Positions 1-11,074 are shown, numbered from the stretch's first letter. The stretch: 64,000 nt of DNA from Myxococcales bacterium (GCA_016703425.1 JADJCA010000007.1:620001-684000), one strand, 5' to 3'. The notes: generated by a model not told the origin, from the letters alone. A program made the numbers and translations.

Positions 1-357
1 CACGTGGACGACGTTGGGGTGCTGCAGCCGCGACGCGACCTTCGCCTCGCGGAGGAAGCGCCCCACGAGCTGCGGGTTCGCGCTCAGCTCGCGGTGAAGG
101 ATCTTGACGGCGACGTCGCGATCGATCCCCTTCTGGAAGGCTCGGTACACGCGTCCCATGGCACCGATGCCGGCGAGCTCTTTGATCTCGATGTGCTCGA
201 GGATCTCGCGCCCGAGGTACGGGTCCTTTGCCTGGCCGTGGTTGCCGCTGCCGGGGACCGAGCCCATCTCGGTGATAGGCAACAAGCGGCTGCCGTCGTT
301 GGGACAGAAAAGTCCGTCGGCGGGGAAATGCCCCTGACAGGAGGGACAGATCTTCAT
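1..357 (-). CDS. Ser/Thr protein kinase, N-terminal part (runs off the window)
   Basis: Only the first 119 residues lie in the window; the gene is read leftwards from an ATG at 357-355 and continues past base 1. It opens with a zinc ribbon (MKICPSCQGHF, then CPNDG near residue 20), followed from about residue 48 by a eukaryotic-type kinase fold. The glycine loop GIGAMGRVYRA and the VAVKIL strand with the ATP-binding lysine are visible, as is the start of helix C and the following HPNVVHV strand. The catalytic loop and activation segment are outside. It is divergent from scpA across a 250-base gap that must hold both promoters. The zinc ribbon plus kinase layout is common in myxobacterial Pkn proteins; the substrate is unknown. 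Confidence 0.9.
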   Translation of the reverse strand, partial: MKICPSCQGHFPADGLFCPNDGSRLLPITEMGSVPGSGNHGQAKDPYLGREILEHIEIKELAGIGAMGRVYRAFQKGIDRDVAVKILHRELSANPQLVGRFLREAKVASRLQHPNVVHV

Positions 358-607
358 GGTCGGAGCGGCGACCGGCGTCACGGGCCGATGGTATCGCAGG
401 CCGTCGCCCTCCGCGTGCCCGCGCCCGCCCCCGCAAGCGAAATATGGGGCGCGGCACGGCTCCGCCGATGGCGCCCGCTCCAACGGCAACGGCTCGGCAA
501 GCGTAAGGTGCGAGAAGGCGGCCGCGAGGGTTGTTCCCCCAGGCCGATTTGCGTATTAGCGATGTTCCTCTTTCGCCCGCGCAGGTGGGCGAACAGGATC
601 TTTTGCG

Positions 608-1587
608 ATGACCGGACAACGCCCAACGGACGAGGAGGAACGCGGAGGCGTGCCCCCGTCCATCGAAGGCGCGGCAGACCCGGCCTTGGCTGGGGGTGTC
701 CCGGAGAACGAAGAGCGCGGGCCCGGCCTTCACGCGGCCAAAGGGCGCTCTCTCGCGCCCGAGGATACGGCGCCTCAGAGCACGGCGGTGCCCACGAAGA
801 CCCTCGATCCAGGCCCCGGCGACGAGGGCGGTCTGGCGGTCTCGCTGCCGACCTTCGAAGGCCCGCTCGACCTGCTCTTGCACCTTTGTCAGAAGCACGA
901 GCTCGACATCCTCGACATCCCCATCAGCTTCGTGACCGAGAAGTACCTCGAGTACCTCGCGCTCATGCAGCTGGTGAACCTCGATATCGCCGCCGAGTAC
1001 CTCGTCATGGCGGCCACGCTCGCGCACATCAAGTCGAAGATGCTCCTGCCGGCACCGCCGCCGGGTCAGGAGGACGACGAGCTGCAAGGCGAAGAAGAAG
1101 ACCCTCGCGAGGCGCTCATTCGCCGCCTCCTCGAGTACCAGAAGTACAAGCAAGCGGGCGCCGAGCTCGCCGCCCGCGGCGTCACCGGCCGCGACGTATT
1201 CTTGCGCGGCGCGGAGATGGACGTCGCCGAGTCGAACGGCCTCCCGCCGCTGGCGGAGGTGCCGCTCTATTCGCTGCTGGAGGCGTTTCAGGCCGTGCTT
1301 TCGCGCGCCAAGGTGAAGCTCTCCCACGACATCGTCACCGACCGGATCTCGATCACCGATCGCATCCACGAGCTCGTGGGCATGTTGAAGAGCCGAACGC
1401 GCGTCGAGTTCACGGATCTCTTCGCCGACCTTCAGACCAAATTTGATCTCGTCATCACCTTCCTCGCGCTTCTCGAGATGACCCGACTTCGCATGACCCG
1501 CCTCCATCAATCCGATTCGCTCTCCCCCATCTACATCGAGATTCCCAGCGGCTCCCTCGACGACGTCGACGCCGTCGAGGTTCAGTC

Positions 1588-1591
<4 letters not shown>
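608..1591 (+). CDS. scpA: Segregation and condensation protein A (ScpA, kleisin)
   Basis: ScpA is the kleisin that bridges SMC heads and recruits ScpB in the bacterial condensin complex acting on the nucleoid. The conserved kleisin start FEGPLDLLLHLCQKHELDI lies around residue 85 and is followed by the typical helices (IPISFVTEKYLEYL, AAEYLVMAATLAHIKSKMLLP) and a C-terminal winged-helix region. At 327 residues it is longer than usual because of about 75 low-complexity N-terminal residues; an internal start is possible, but the ATG at 608 is used here. Its stop overlaps the scpB start as ATGA, so the two are probably translationally coupled. Confidence 0.95.
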
Positions 1592-2934
<1,343 letters not shown>

Positions 2935-3045
2935 GCCGGAGAGGCTCGCCGCCTAGAAACGCTCCCTTCGACGCTTGGAACCGCCGCAAGGAGCGCTGCC
3001 GCGACCGCTTGGGGTTGGTAGCAGCCGTGATGGTAGGCTAGCGCC

Positions 3046-3966
3046 GTGCACCGGGGACGTTTCTCTAGAGTTCGCGCCGTCGCGGCCCTCGCGCGCGTCG
3101 TCGGCCTGTCTATGGGCGTGGCGTCCTGTTCAGCACTCCTCCGAGCCGACGCCGACCAGTGCGCGGCGACGTCCGATTGCACCCAGAAGGGCTTTGCGTC
3201 GGCCGTTTGCTCCGATGGCATGTGCGTCCAAGCGCTTGCCACTGACGCGGGCTCGGATGGTTCGTCCGATCCCGCGTGGGGCTGCGTTGGCTCGGTCAGC
3301 TGGCCACCCCAAGACGACACCCGCCAAGTGACAACCGAAGGCCGGATGCTGGGGCTCTTCTCCGAAGCCCCCATCGTCGGCAGCACGGTCCGCGCTTGCG
3401 CGGGCATCGACTTCTTGTGCACGAGGCCCATAGCGACGGCGACCACGGACGCGCGCGGCATCTACTCGATCAAGGTCCCGTTCGCGTTCCGCGGCTTCTT
3501 GGAGGTGACCCACGCAGCGGGAGCTTCCGTGATGCCGCTCCTCTTGCCCTACACGGCGCCGCCAGTGGCCGATCAGGCGGTCGACGCCGAACCGGTCCAC
3601 GTCCCCACGGAGAGCGAGCTTCAGGGCCTGCTGCAAGTCATCGGACGAGAGCTCGTTCCCGAAGCCGGCCACGTCTTTGGTTTGGCCGTTAATTGCCAGG
3701 GGAAGGCTACGAGCGGCGTCGTCTTGCAAGCGGCGCCCGTCTTGGCGCAGAGCCTCGCCTTCTACACCGACGAGAGTCGCCTCCCCGCGACGACACAAAC
3801 CTCGACCAGCAGCCGCGGCGAGGGCGGCTTCATCAACCTCCCCGTGGGGCCGGTCACGCTCCGCTATTCCAGAGAGGCCGGTCAGGCCGTCGGCTCCTTG
3901 ACGGTCCCTGTCCGAAAGGGAGCGATCACCGCCGCGGTCCTCGGCCCGACCCCCTTGACCAACTGA
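3046..3966 (+). CDS. Predicted lipoprotein with carboxypeptidase-like regulatory (Ig-like) region
   Basis: A 306-residue exported protein of unknown function read from GTG 3046. The signal peptide ends in a lipobox (SMGVASC, about residue 28), predicting a lipid-anchored protein. Just after it comes a Cys-rich segment (CAATSDCTQKG, then CSDGMCVQ) of a kind often seen in myxobacterial lipoproteins. Further on, TTDARGIYSIKVPF resembles the beta-sandwich of carboxypeptidase-regulatory domains, and a second similar stretch lies near residues 255-290. It ends 14 bases before the downstream kinase gene, so the two are probably co-transcribed. Confidence 0.75.
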   Translation: MHRGRFSRVRAVAALARVVGLSMGVASCSALLRADADQCAATSDCTQKGFASAVCSDGMCVQALATDAGSDGSSDPAWGCVGSVSWPPQDDTRQVTTEGRMLGLFSEAPIVGSTVRACAGIDFLCTRPIATATTDARGIYSIKVPFAFRGFLEVTHAAGASVMPLLLPYTAPPVADQAVDAEPVHVPTESELQGLLQVIGRELVPEAGHVFGLAVNCQGKATSGVVLQAAPVLAQSLAFYTDESRLPATTQTSTSSRGEGGFINLPVGPVTLRYSREAGQAVGSLTVPVRKGAITAAVLGPTPLTN

Positions 3967-3980
3967 GTGACCAACTGAGC

Positions 3981-5606
3981 ATGAGCCAGCTCGGCAACTA
4001 CCAACTCATCGCGCGGGTCGGCCACGGAGGAATGGCCGAGGTGTTCCTCGGCCTCGCTTCCGGCATGCAGGGGTTCCAGAAGCTCATGGTCCTAAAGACC
4101 CTGAAGCCCGAGCTCTCCGCCGACCCTGAGTTCATCGAGATGTTTCTCGCGGAAGCTCGCGTCGCGGCGCTCCTCAACCACCCGAACATCGTGCAGACCT
4201 ACGAGGTCGGCTCCGACAACGGTCGTCCCTTCATCGCCATGGAATACCTCGAGGGGCAGCCGCTGAGCGCGATCCTCGTGCGCGTGGGGCGCGCCGAATT
4301 CCCCGTCGACCTGCACGTCCACGTGCTGGCGCAGATGCTCGGAGCCTTGCACTACGCCCACGAAGCCACGGACCTGAACGGTCGACCGCTCGCGATCGTG
4401 CACCGCGACGTGAGCCCGCAGAATGTCTTTGTGACCTATGCGGGGCAGGTCAAGCTGCTCGACTTCGGCATCGCGAAGCTGTCGAGCTCGGCGAGCTTTA
4501 CGAAGCAAGGCGTCGTCAAAGGCAAAGTGGGGTACATGGCGCCGGAGCAGGCGTTCGGCTCACCGCTCGATCGTCGAGCGGACGTGTTCGCCGCGGGCGT
4601 CATGCTGTGGGAGGCGCTCATGAAGCGGCGCTTGGTGCTCCCGACAGACGACGATTCATTGGCGATCCAGCGGCGCCTCGCGGGCAACGATCCGCCGCCC
4701 TCGAGCGTCCGTAGCGAAGACACCGTCCTCGTCGAGATATGCAAGCGCGCAATGGCCGCATCGTCGTCGGGGCGGTTCGACACGGCCGACGCCATGCGTG
4801 AGGCCCTCGACGAGTGGCTCGGCCGCCCGGCGCAGGCGCTTGAGCGCAAGCTCGCTCGCCTCGTGGAGGGCGCCTTTGAGCGCGAACGGAGCCAGCTCAA
4901 GAAGCTCGTGGAGGTGCAGCTCGCGCAGGCGGGGACGGCGCGCGAAGTCTCCCTCATCGAGATCGAAGCGCCGGCCAGCGCGTCGGGGTCGTCGAGGGAC
5001 GCGGCCGTCGCGACGGCGGCGGCGACGGCGGCGGCGGCGGCGGCGGCAACGGTCCCGGCACCGGCACCGGCCGAAAGCGAGCCGGTCGACCACACGCGCG
5101 CCGACACCCCGAAGCGGCACCGGCTCCGAGGCGTCGTCGCAATCGGCGCCGTGCTGTGCGTCGTAGCTGGCGCTGTTGCGGTGAGTCGCGCGCCCGCTGC
5201 CAAGGGCGCGGTGGAAGCAGCGGCGCAGCCGGCGGCGCCGTCGATCGCAGCGACGACCGCGGCCGAGGTGCCGGGCGCACGCGTGCGGCTCAGCACGAGC
5301 CCTCCCTCGGCGAGCCTGGTCTTGGATGAGAGGCCCATTGCCAATCCCTTTGACGGGCCCGTTGCGCGGGGAGCGCACATGCTCCGCGCGAGCGCTCCCG
5401 GCTACGAGGTCGAAGAGCGCTCGCTCAGCGTCGAGGCAGACCTCGTCATGGAGCTCGCCCTGCGGCCTGCGACGCCGACGCCCACACAAGCGCGGTCCGA
5501 CGGAGAGGGCGACGCCTCCCGCTCGCCGACGCGCGGCAGCCGAAAGCCCAACGTGAACACGAGGCCGGCAGCGCTCGGCATCGACGAGAAGGACCCGTAC
5601 CGATGA
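3981..5606 (+). CDS. Membrane Ser/Thr protein kinase (Pkn type) with C-terminal PEGA-like domain
   Basis: A 541-residue eukaryote-like kinase. The start is set at ATG 3981 because MSQLGNYQLIARVGHGGMAE is the usual kinase beginning; the open frame extends upstream without kinase sequence. Visible motifs: glycine loop residues 14-20, VLK with Lys39, catalytic HRDVSPQN (His141-Asp143), DFG at 161-163, and GYMAPEQ in the activation segment. A linker rich in Ala and a single membrane segment at about 381-402 follow. The extracytoplasmic end (RLSTSPPSASLVLDERPI onward) resembles a PEGA domain. The stop overlaps the next ATG as ATGA, coupling it to a TPR protein that probably works with it. Confidence 0.93.
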   Translation: MSQLGNYQLIARVGHGGMAEVFLGLASGMQGFQKLMVLKTLKPELSADPEFIEMFLAEARVAALLNHPNIVQTYEVGSDNGRPFIAMEYLEGQPLSAILVRVGRAEFPVDLHVHVLAQMLGALHYAHEATDLNGRPLAIVHRDVSPQNVFVTYAGQVKLLDFGIAKLSSSASFTKQGVVKGKVGYMAPEQAFGSPLDRRADVFAAGVMLWEALMKRRLVLPTDDDSLAIQRRLAGNDPPPSSVRSEDTVLVEICKRAMAASSSGRFDTADAMREALDEWLGRPAQALERKLARLVEGAFERERSQLKKLVEVQLAQAGTAREVSLIEIEAPASASGSSRDAAVATAAATAAAAAAATVPAPAPAESEPVDHTRADTPKRHRLRGVVAIGAVLCVVAGAVAVSRAPAAKGAVEAAAQPAAPSIAATTAAEVPGARVRLSTSPPSASLVLDERPIANPFDGPVARGAHMLRASAPGYEVEERSLSVEADLVMELALRPATPTPTQARSDGEGDASRSPTRGSRKPNVNTRPAALGIDEKDPYR

Positions 5607-6577
5607 AGGCGTTTTTGGGCACTCTCCTCATCGCTGCAGCGCTCGCGGCGGGGGGCTCCGCGACGGCGCAAGACGGCGAGAAGGATAAGGATCGGTCCAC
5701 GACGGAGGCGCGGGCCTTCTTCAATCGCGGCGTCGACCTCTTTCGCGAAGGTGCGGTGGACGCGGCGCGCGTTCAATTCCGACAGGCCTACGCGACCCGC
5801 CCGCATTTCGCAGTCCTCTACAACATCGGGCAGGCCTCCATGCGCCTCCAAGACTATGCGGGAGCGCTCGATGCCTATCAGCGCTACCTGCGCGACGGCG
5901 GCACCGAGGTCCCCGCAGAGCGCCGCGCGCTCGTCGAGACCGAGCTCGCGAAGCTTCGGACGCGCGTCGCCGAGATCACCCTCGATACTTCGGCGACGGC
6001 CGGCGAGGTCCTCGTGGACGACGCCGTCGTCGCGCGGCTTCCGCTCCGCGATCCCTTCATCGTTTCCGCGGGACGCCGCAAGATCACCGTCGCGCCGGAG
6101 GGCGGCGCCGCGGTGACGCGCGTCATCGAGGTCGTCGGTGGTCAACCCGTGAAGCTCCAACTCGAAGCAGCGCCTCCCGCCCCAGCCAAAACCGAGGCGC
6201 CTCCGCCGCCGGTCGTGGTCGAGTCACCACCGCCGGAGACGCGCGCGTCGTCGGGCCCTTGGATCGCGCTCGGGACCAGCGCGGTCCTGGCCGTAGGCGC
6301 CGGCGTCACGGGCCTCGTCGCCCTGAGCGCCAAGTCCGACGCCGACGCCGAACTGCGGCGGTTTCCCGGCTCGCGGGACGATCTCGATGCCGCGCACTCG
6401 CGCATGCAGACTGCGTCCGTCGTGGCCGACGTGCTCGCGGGCGCGGCGCTCGTGGCGGCGGGAGTGTCTATCTACCTCTTCGTTTCATCGCCGAAGGCCT
6501 CGGCCGCGAAGGCCAGTGCGCAACGTCTCGAGGTTTTCGGCAGCGGCCGCACCGTGACCGTGCGCGCTTCCTTCTGA
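5603..6577 (+). CDS. Exported TPR protein with membrane anchor
   Basis: 324 residues with a signal peptide (MKAFLGTLLIAAALAAGGSA). Tetratricopeptide-like helices follow at about residues 30-115 (ARAFFNRGVDLFREGAVDAA, YNIGQASMRLQDYAGALDAY). A PEGA-like beta region comes next (GEVLVDDAVVARLPLRDPFI), then a Pro-rich linker and two hydrophobic segments at about 218-240 and 276-296. Such TPR/PEGA proteins are common in Myxococcota, often next to protein kinases. Its ATG lies inside the kinase stop (ATGA overlap), so it is almost certainly in the same operon. Function not known; the PEGA-like segment here matches the one on the kinase C-terminus. Confidence 0.85.
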   Translation: MKAFLGTLLIAAALAAGGSATAQDGEKDKDRSTTEARAFFNRGVDLFREGAVDAARVQFRQAYATRPHFAVLYNIGQASMRLQDYAGALDAYQRYLRDGGTEVPAERRALVETELAKLRTRVAEITLDTSATAGEVLVDDAVVARLPLRDPFIVSAGRRKITVAPEGGAAVTRVIEVVGGQPVKLQLEAAPPAPAKTEAPPPPVVVESPPPETRASSGPWIALGTSAVLAVGAGVTGLVALSAKSDADAELRRFPGSRDDLDAAHSRMQTASVVADVLAGAALVAAGVSIYLFVSSPKASAAKASAQRLEVFGSGRTVTVRASF

Positions 6578-6597
6578 GCAACGCCCGCGCGGCTCAC

Positions 6598-6930
6598 TCA
6601 CTCGTCGGAAGCGGCCGGATCAGGATACGCGGCCGCGAGCTTCGCGACTTCGTCCCGCAGCTTCTTGTGGGCGGCGAGCTTGCGCAAGAGCTCCCACAGC
6701 GCCGGATCAGCCAGCGTCTTCATGGGGTCGCCCCCCTTGCTCTTCTTCGGGATCGCAGACGGCCCCTTCGCGCGAAGCGCCTCCATGCGCTCGCAATACT
6801 GCTTGGTCGGAAAGAGCTCACCGGTCTCCCACGCGAGCACGACCTTTTGTTCGAGGTCGAGCGCCGCGGCGAGCTCCTTGGCCGTGCACGCGAGCTCTTT
6901 GCGAAGCGCCTTGAGCTCCGCCGGGCTCAC
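6598..6930 (-). CDS. Small helix-turn-helix (XRE-like) protein
   Basis: 110 residues when read from the GTG at 6930, which overlaps the pmbA stop as GTGA; this start is preferred over a longer upstream frame because it begins at SPAELKALRKELACTAKEL, the first helix of the fold. The segment AKELAAALDLEQKVVLAWETGELFP has the spacing of a lambda-repressor type HTH, in which the recognition helix is followed by WExG. The rest is Lys-rich and helical. Such proteins bind DNA; the target is unknown. Coupling to pmbA suggests co-expression. Confidence 0.75.
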   Translation of the reverse strand: MSPAELKALRKELACTAKELAAALDLEQKVVLAWETGELFPTKQYCERMEALRAKGPSAIPKKSKGGDPMKTLADPALWELLRKLAAHKKLRDEVAKLAAAYPDPAASDE

Positions 6931-8306
6931 GTGGTGGCTCCTCCACCGGCGACCGTCATCTTTGACACGCGGAACGTGGGTGCCGCCGTCGAGGTTCGCA
7001 GATCGAGATCGCTGGCGACGGCATCGACGCGCTGCCACAGGTCGTCAACGTTGAGCGAGATGGTGATCTCGCTGACGGGGTAGGTAAGCTCGCCGTTTTC
7101 GATCCAGAAACCGCTGGCCCCGCGCGAGAAATCGCCCGTCACGGCGCTGAAGCCGTAGCCCATCATCTCCGTCACGTAGAGGCCTCGCTTGGTGCCCTTG
7201 ATGATGGATTCGGGGGAATCTTTCCCGGGCTGCAGCACGAAGTTCGTGGTGCTCGGGCCCACGCCCGCCGACGACCCGCGCGAGGCGCTCGCCGTGCTCT
7301 CGCGTCCGAGCTTGCGCGCCGAGTAGCTGTCGCAGAGGTAGGTTCGAAGGATGCCGTTCTCGACGACGAGGTTCTTGCGACTGGCGAGCCCCTCACCGTC
7401 GAAGGGGCGCGAGCCGGGCGCACGCAAGATGAGCGGATCATCGACGACGGTGATGAGATCGCTCGCGATGCGCGTGCCTTCGCGACCCACGAGGTAGCTC
7501 GACTTGCGCCAAATGGAGCTGCCCATGATGCAGCCGGCCATGAGCGACAGCATGGAACGTGCCGCCTCCTTGTCGAAGACGACGGGGACCTCAGCGGTCG
7601 CTACGGTCTTGGCGCCGAGCATCCGAAGGGTGCGCTTCGCCGCTTCGCGGCCCACGTGCTCTGGCTCGTCGAGCTCCGCGAGGTGACGCCTCGCGGTCCA
7701 TTCGTAGCCGCGGCGCTTCTTGCCGCCCTCATCCTCTGCCACTGAGACGATGCTGAGCGACTGGTAGGAGCCGCGGTATGCGGCGCGAAAGCCGCTTGAG
7801 AGGACGACGGCGACGGCGGAGACGCTTCGCCCAAAGGTGGCCCCGTCGCTGTTGGTGATGCGCGCATCAAAGGCGCGGGCAGCGGCCTCGCCGCGCTTGG
7901 CGAGGGAGATGGCCTGGGCCGCATTGACTTGGCTGCCCGCGGGATCGAAGAGATCGAGGTCAGGCTGCTTTTCGGGATCGCACAGGAGCTTAGGGTCGGC
8001 GGGGCCTGCGAAGGCGTCTTCCTGCGCGAGGTCCAAGAGCTCGAGGCCATCTTTGACGAATCGCTCGAGACCCGCGTCGGAGAGATCGCTCGTCGACGTC
8101 GTGGCGACGCGCTTGTCCTTCATGAGGCGCATGCCGATAGAGCGATGGCCCGCCTCCTCCACAAGCTCCGGCTCGCCGAGGCGAACCTTCGTGCTGAGCT
8201 CCGCCCCCCGACGCATCAGCGCCTCGGCGACGGTGGCGCCCCCTTTGGTGGCCATGGCCACGACGCGCTCACCCAACGCCACGAGCTCTTTGAGATCGCT
8301 TTCCAT
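6927..8306 (-). CDS. pmbA: TldE/PmbA family protein (metalloprotease-associated subunit)
   Basis: 459 residues, the usual length for TldE/PmbA. TldD and TldE form a heterodimeric cytoplasmic protease that matures peptides and antitoxins; the zinc site HExxxH sits in TldD. I see no HExxxH here, and the C-terminal half (RSMLSLMAGCIMGSSIWRKS, FDGEGLASRKNLVVENGILR, GDFSRGASGFWIENGELTYP) fits TldE. The ATG at 8306 is chosen because MESDLKELVALGERVV is a normal family start; the open frame continues upstream into non-homologous sequence. No tldD partner is visible in the window. Confidence 0.88.
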   Translation of the reverse strand: MESDLKELVALGERVVAMATKGGATVAEALMRRGAELSTKVRLGEPELVEEAGHRSIGMRLMKDKRVATTSTSDLSDAGLERFVKDGLELLDLAQEDAFAGPADPKLLCDPEKQPDLDLFDPAGSQVNAAQAISLAKRGEAAARAFDARITNSDGATFGRSVSAVAVVLSSGFRAAYRGSYQSLSIVSVAEDEGGKKRRGYEWTARRHLAELDEPEHVGREAAKRTLRMLGAKTVATAEVPVVFDKEAARSMLSLMAGCIMGSSIWRKSSYLVGREGTRIASDLITVVDDPLILRAPGSRPFDGEGLASRKNLVVENGILRTYLCDSYSARKLGRESTASASRGSSAGVGPSTTNFVLQPGKDSPESIIKGTKRGLYVTEMMGYGFSAVTGDFSRGASGFWIENGELTYPVSEITISLNVDDLWQRVDAVASDLDLRTSTAAPTFRVSKMTVAGGGATT

Positions 8307-8388
8307 GATGGTCGGCGAGCGTACTCGATGGAGGCGATGGGAAGCGAGCGAAGACCTGCCGGCGACGCGAGCGCCGGCCCCGACCCGC

Positions 8389-9465
8389 TCAGTAGTGCGC
8401 CAAGGTGGCGGCAATGTCGGAGAGCGAGAGCACCCGATCGACGATGCCCGCGCGGACCGCGGCGCCGGGCATCCCGAAGACCACGGCGCTCTCTTGCGAC
8501 TCGGCAATGACCAAACCGCCCGCCGCACGAATGGCGCGGGCCCCCTCGACGCCGTCGTCACCCATGCCCGTGAGGATCACCGCGACGGCACGACGTCCGA
8601 CGGCTTTGGCCACGCTCGTCAGCAACTTGTCTGCGCTGGGCACGTAGCGGTCTTCGCTGGAGGCCGTGCCGACCCGGAGAGAGAGGTCATTGCCGTTGGC
8701 GACGAGCTCCATGCACCGACGACCGGGACACACGAAGCCGGTGGCCGCAACGACTCGATCGCCGTCTTGCGCCTCGGCGGTGCGCAGCGGCCCTTTCCGA
8801 TCGAGGCGCTCCGCGAAGCTCCTGGTGAACTTGTCAGGCATGTGTTGCGCCACGAGCACCGCCGACGCGGAGCGTTCGCGAAGCCTGCCAAAGATCTCCA
8901 AGAGCGCGGTGGGCCCGCCCGTTGAGCTAGCGATGGCGATGACGTGTCGCGGCGGAATCGACGCGAGCGGCGGCTTGGCGGGCTCGGAGGGGCGAATCGA
9001 TTGGCCCGTGAGGGGCCTCTGCCCCGCCCCCGGCAAGCTCGACGGGGCACCGCCGACGGCGCCCGGCCGAAGCGACCGAATCATCTTCACCTTGAGCAGG
9101 ATCTGCTCTCGTAGATCGGCCGCGTCGGGGCTGATTTGTCGATCGGGCTTGGCGATGAAGTCGAGCGCGCCGAGCTCGAGCGCCTTGAAGACGTTCTCCT
9201 TCTGCGAATACGACGAGACCACGAGCACGGGGGTCGGCTGCTTGGCCATCAAGATGCGCAGGAAGGTGAACCCGTCCATGCGAGGCATCTCGAGATCGCA
9301 GGTGATGACGTCCGGCTTGAGCGTCGAAGCGAGGCGCAACGCCTCCTCGCCATCGGCGGCCTTTCCGACGACCTCCACCGCCGGATCATCGGCGAAGATC
9401 TCCGCGATGAGCCGACGATTGAACGCCGAGTCGTCGACGATGAGGAGACGGATGGGAGCTTCCAA
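8389..9465 (-). CDS. cheB: Chemotaxis protein-glutamate methylesterase CheB
   Basis: 358 residues with the two CheB domains. The receiver domain (residues 1-110) has the acidic pair Asp11-Asp12 and phospho-acceptor Asp57 in TCDLEMPRMDG. The methylesterase domain has the catalytic serine in ASSTGGP (about Ser181), the VAQHMP histidine and ILTGMGDDGVEGA with the catalytic aspartate. CheB demethylates and deamidates chemoreceptors when phosphorylated by CheA. No ATG or GTG precedes LLIVDD in frame, so a TTG at 9465 is used. The gene stands alone, about 11 kb from the che operon at 20.9-28.0 kb; it may serve that pathway. Confidence 0.95.
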   Translation of the reverse strand: MEAPIRLLIVDDSAFNRRLIAEIFADDPAVEVVGKAADGEEALRLASTLKPDVITCDLEMPRMDGFTFLRILMAKQPTPVLVVSSYSQKENVFKALELGALDFIAKPDRQISPDAADLREQILLKVKMIRSLRPGAVGGAPSSLPGAGQRPLTGQSIRPSEPAKPPLASIPPRHVIAIASSTGGPTALLEIFGRLRERSASAVLVAQHMPDKFTRSFAERLDRKGPLRTAEAQDGDRVVAATGFVCPGRRCMELVANGNDLSLRVGTASSEDRYVPSADKLLTSVAKAVGRRAVAVILTGMGDDGVEGARAIRAAGGLVIAESQESAVVFGMPGAAVRAGIVDRVLSLSDIAATLAHY

Positions 9466-9619
9466 GGGAGACCGCGAGCGCCACAGAGCGCGACATCAGG
9501 CTATCTGGTTTTGGGTGGACGCGTCGCGCCGGTCTTGTTTGGAAGACGAAAATGGTGCGCTCGATGTCCGAGCGCGGGGTTGGCGGCCTCCCCCCGGAGC
9601 GCGTCGTCGTGAGCGACTT

Positions 9620-11074
9620 CTAGTCCGTGGCTTCCGTCGCCGCCGTCAGCCGCAACGTGCCGTCGACCGGGAGTGATGGTGCGACGGCGGCCGCGAAGTT
9701 GTTGAGCAGCGCCTCCGTCGGTTGCACTTGGTGGGAAGCTTGTCGCAATTCGCGGTAGCCAGGAACCGCGCTCAGCTCGACGAGGATGACGGTCGGCGTG
9801 GTCTGGAACATGGAGGAGGCGTTGGGAGCAAACTTGCTAGCGAGTGCCGGCGGCAGCGCCGGCGCTTCGATCAAGGAAGACAGCGGCGGCGCGAGGATGG
9901 TCCAGTGTCCGAGGACCGAGGCGCCTCCATCGGCGGGGTATTCGGACCACGAGACCCGCACGACAATGCCATCGCCTTCGACGATGGGAGACTCGGCCTT
10001 CCACTGGACGACCGGTCGCGAAGGCGACGCTGCTGCATCGATGCCGACCTCGGAGATCGCCGGCAGCATGGCCCCCAAGTCCACCGCGACGTTGTTCGGC
10101 GTCGAGCCGCGCGTCGCGAAAGAGCGATACAGGCGCGCGCCGTTCTGGACTGCCCGGACCGAGACCTCGTGCTGAAAGGTCGTCGCAAATCCCGGGTGCC
10201 CTGCGAACGACGTGGTCAAAGGACCGCCATCGCTCAACCCGAAGAAGCTGGTCGTGTTGGTGAACGCTTGCCCACCGACGACCTCTGAGAACGACGCCGA
10301 GCCGTTGGTCGTTGGGCCGGCGCCAACGACCTGGATCGTGCGCGTGTCGGTGCTCGCCCAGGAACCACCGACGGCGACCGGCGAAGCGGCGTCGGGCGCA
10401 CCAGCATCGCTCAGCACGTGGTTCTTTTCGGCTACAAAGGCGACGCCGACATACGACTGCTGCGCCTCGACGAGCACCGGGAAGGAGCCGGCCAGGGCGC
10501 ATTCTGGAGCGAGCGACAGCTCGACCGGCAACGCCGTCGCGTACGTGCGACAGCTCCCAACCTTGACCTCGTAGTTGGTCGTGGTCGGCGGCGCCGCATC
10601 GGGGGCGCTCACCATGATGCGCGTCGGTGCCGCCACAAAGGTCGGGTCGACCACGGCGACCACGTCGCCGGGCTCGACGGCCTTGATGGTCACCAGTTCA
10701 GGTTGCTCGGTCGTCCCAAAGACCACCGTGACGTCGGCGCCGCCGATGACCGCGCTCGACGCTCGTCCCGCGGCATCGGTTTGCTTCGCCTCGACAACGG
10801 CCCCCGTCAGGAGGTCGCCGAAGACCACGTTCACGTTGGCCGCGGGCGCGCCGCCACGAAGGGCGACCACGGTGACCGCCGCCGCCACGTCGGGCGCAGG
10901 AGCGTCGACGGCAGCCTCCGGTTGCAATGCCGTCCCGTCCGGCGCGGCGACGTCCAGGGTGCCGCCGTCGAAAGACAGCGACGGGGAAGCGCCGTCGTCG
11001 GCCACGCAGCCGAGGTGATAGGTGAGGCCAAGGGCGCCGAGGCTGAGGAGCGAGACGCCAACGCGATGCTGCAT
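9620..11074 (-). CDS. Predicted lipoprotein, function unknown
   Basis: 484 residues from ATG 11074. The signal peptide (MQHRVGVSLLSLGALGL) ends in a lipobox-like YHLGC at about residue 23. An Ala/Asp/Pro-rich linker follows, then a region like a bacterial Ig or carboxypeptidase-regulatory fold (VVALRGGAPAANVNVVFGDL, DAAGRASSAVIGGADVTVVF), and a C-terminal half without recognisable motifs. The start lies 7 bases after the stop of the MYXO-CTERM gene upstream, so the two probably share a transcript. Confidence 0.75.
   Translation of the reverse strand: MQHRVGVSLLSLGALGLTYHLGCVADDGASPSLSFDGGTLDVAAPDGTALQPEAAVDAPAPDVAAAVTVVALRGGAPAANVNVVFGDLLTGAVVEAKQTDAAGRASSAVIGGADVTVVFGTTEQPELVTIKAVEPGDVVAVVDPTFVAAPTRIMVSAPDAAPPTTTNYEVKVGSCRTYATALPVELSLAPECALAGSFPVLVEAQQSYVGVAFVAEKNHVLSDAGAPDAASPVAVGGSWASTDTRTIQVVGAGPTTNGSASFSEVVGGQAFTNTTSFFGLSDGGPLTTSFAGHPGFATTFQHEVSVRAVQNGARLYRSFATRGSTPNNVAVDLGAMLPAISEVGIDAAASPSRPVVQWKAESPIVEGDGIVVRVSWSEYPADGGASVLGHWTILAPPLSSLIEAPALPPALASKFAPNASSMFQTTPTVILVELSAVPGYRELRQASHQVQPTEALLNNFAAAVAPSLPVDGTLRLTAATEATD

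Noticed and set aside
4..1446. 480-residue open frame on the plus strand opposite the kinase start and over scpA
   Set aside because: Arg-rich composition without motif, overlaps two strong genes; shadow frame.
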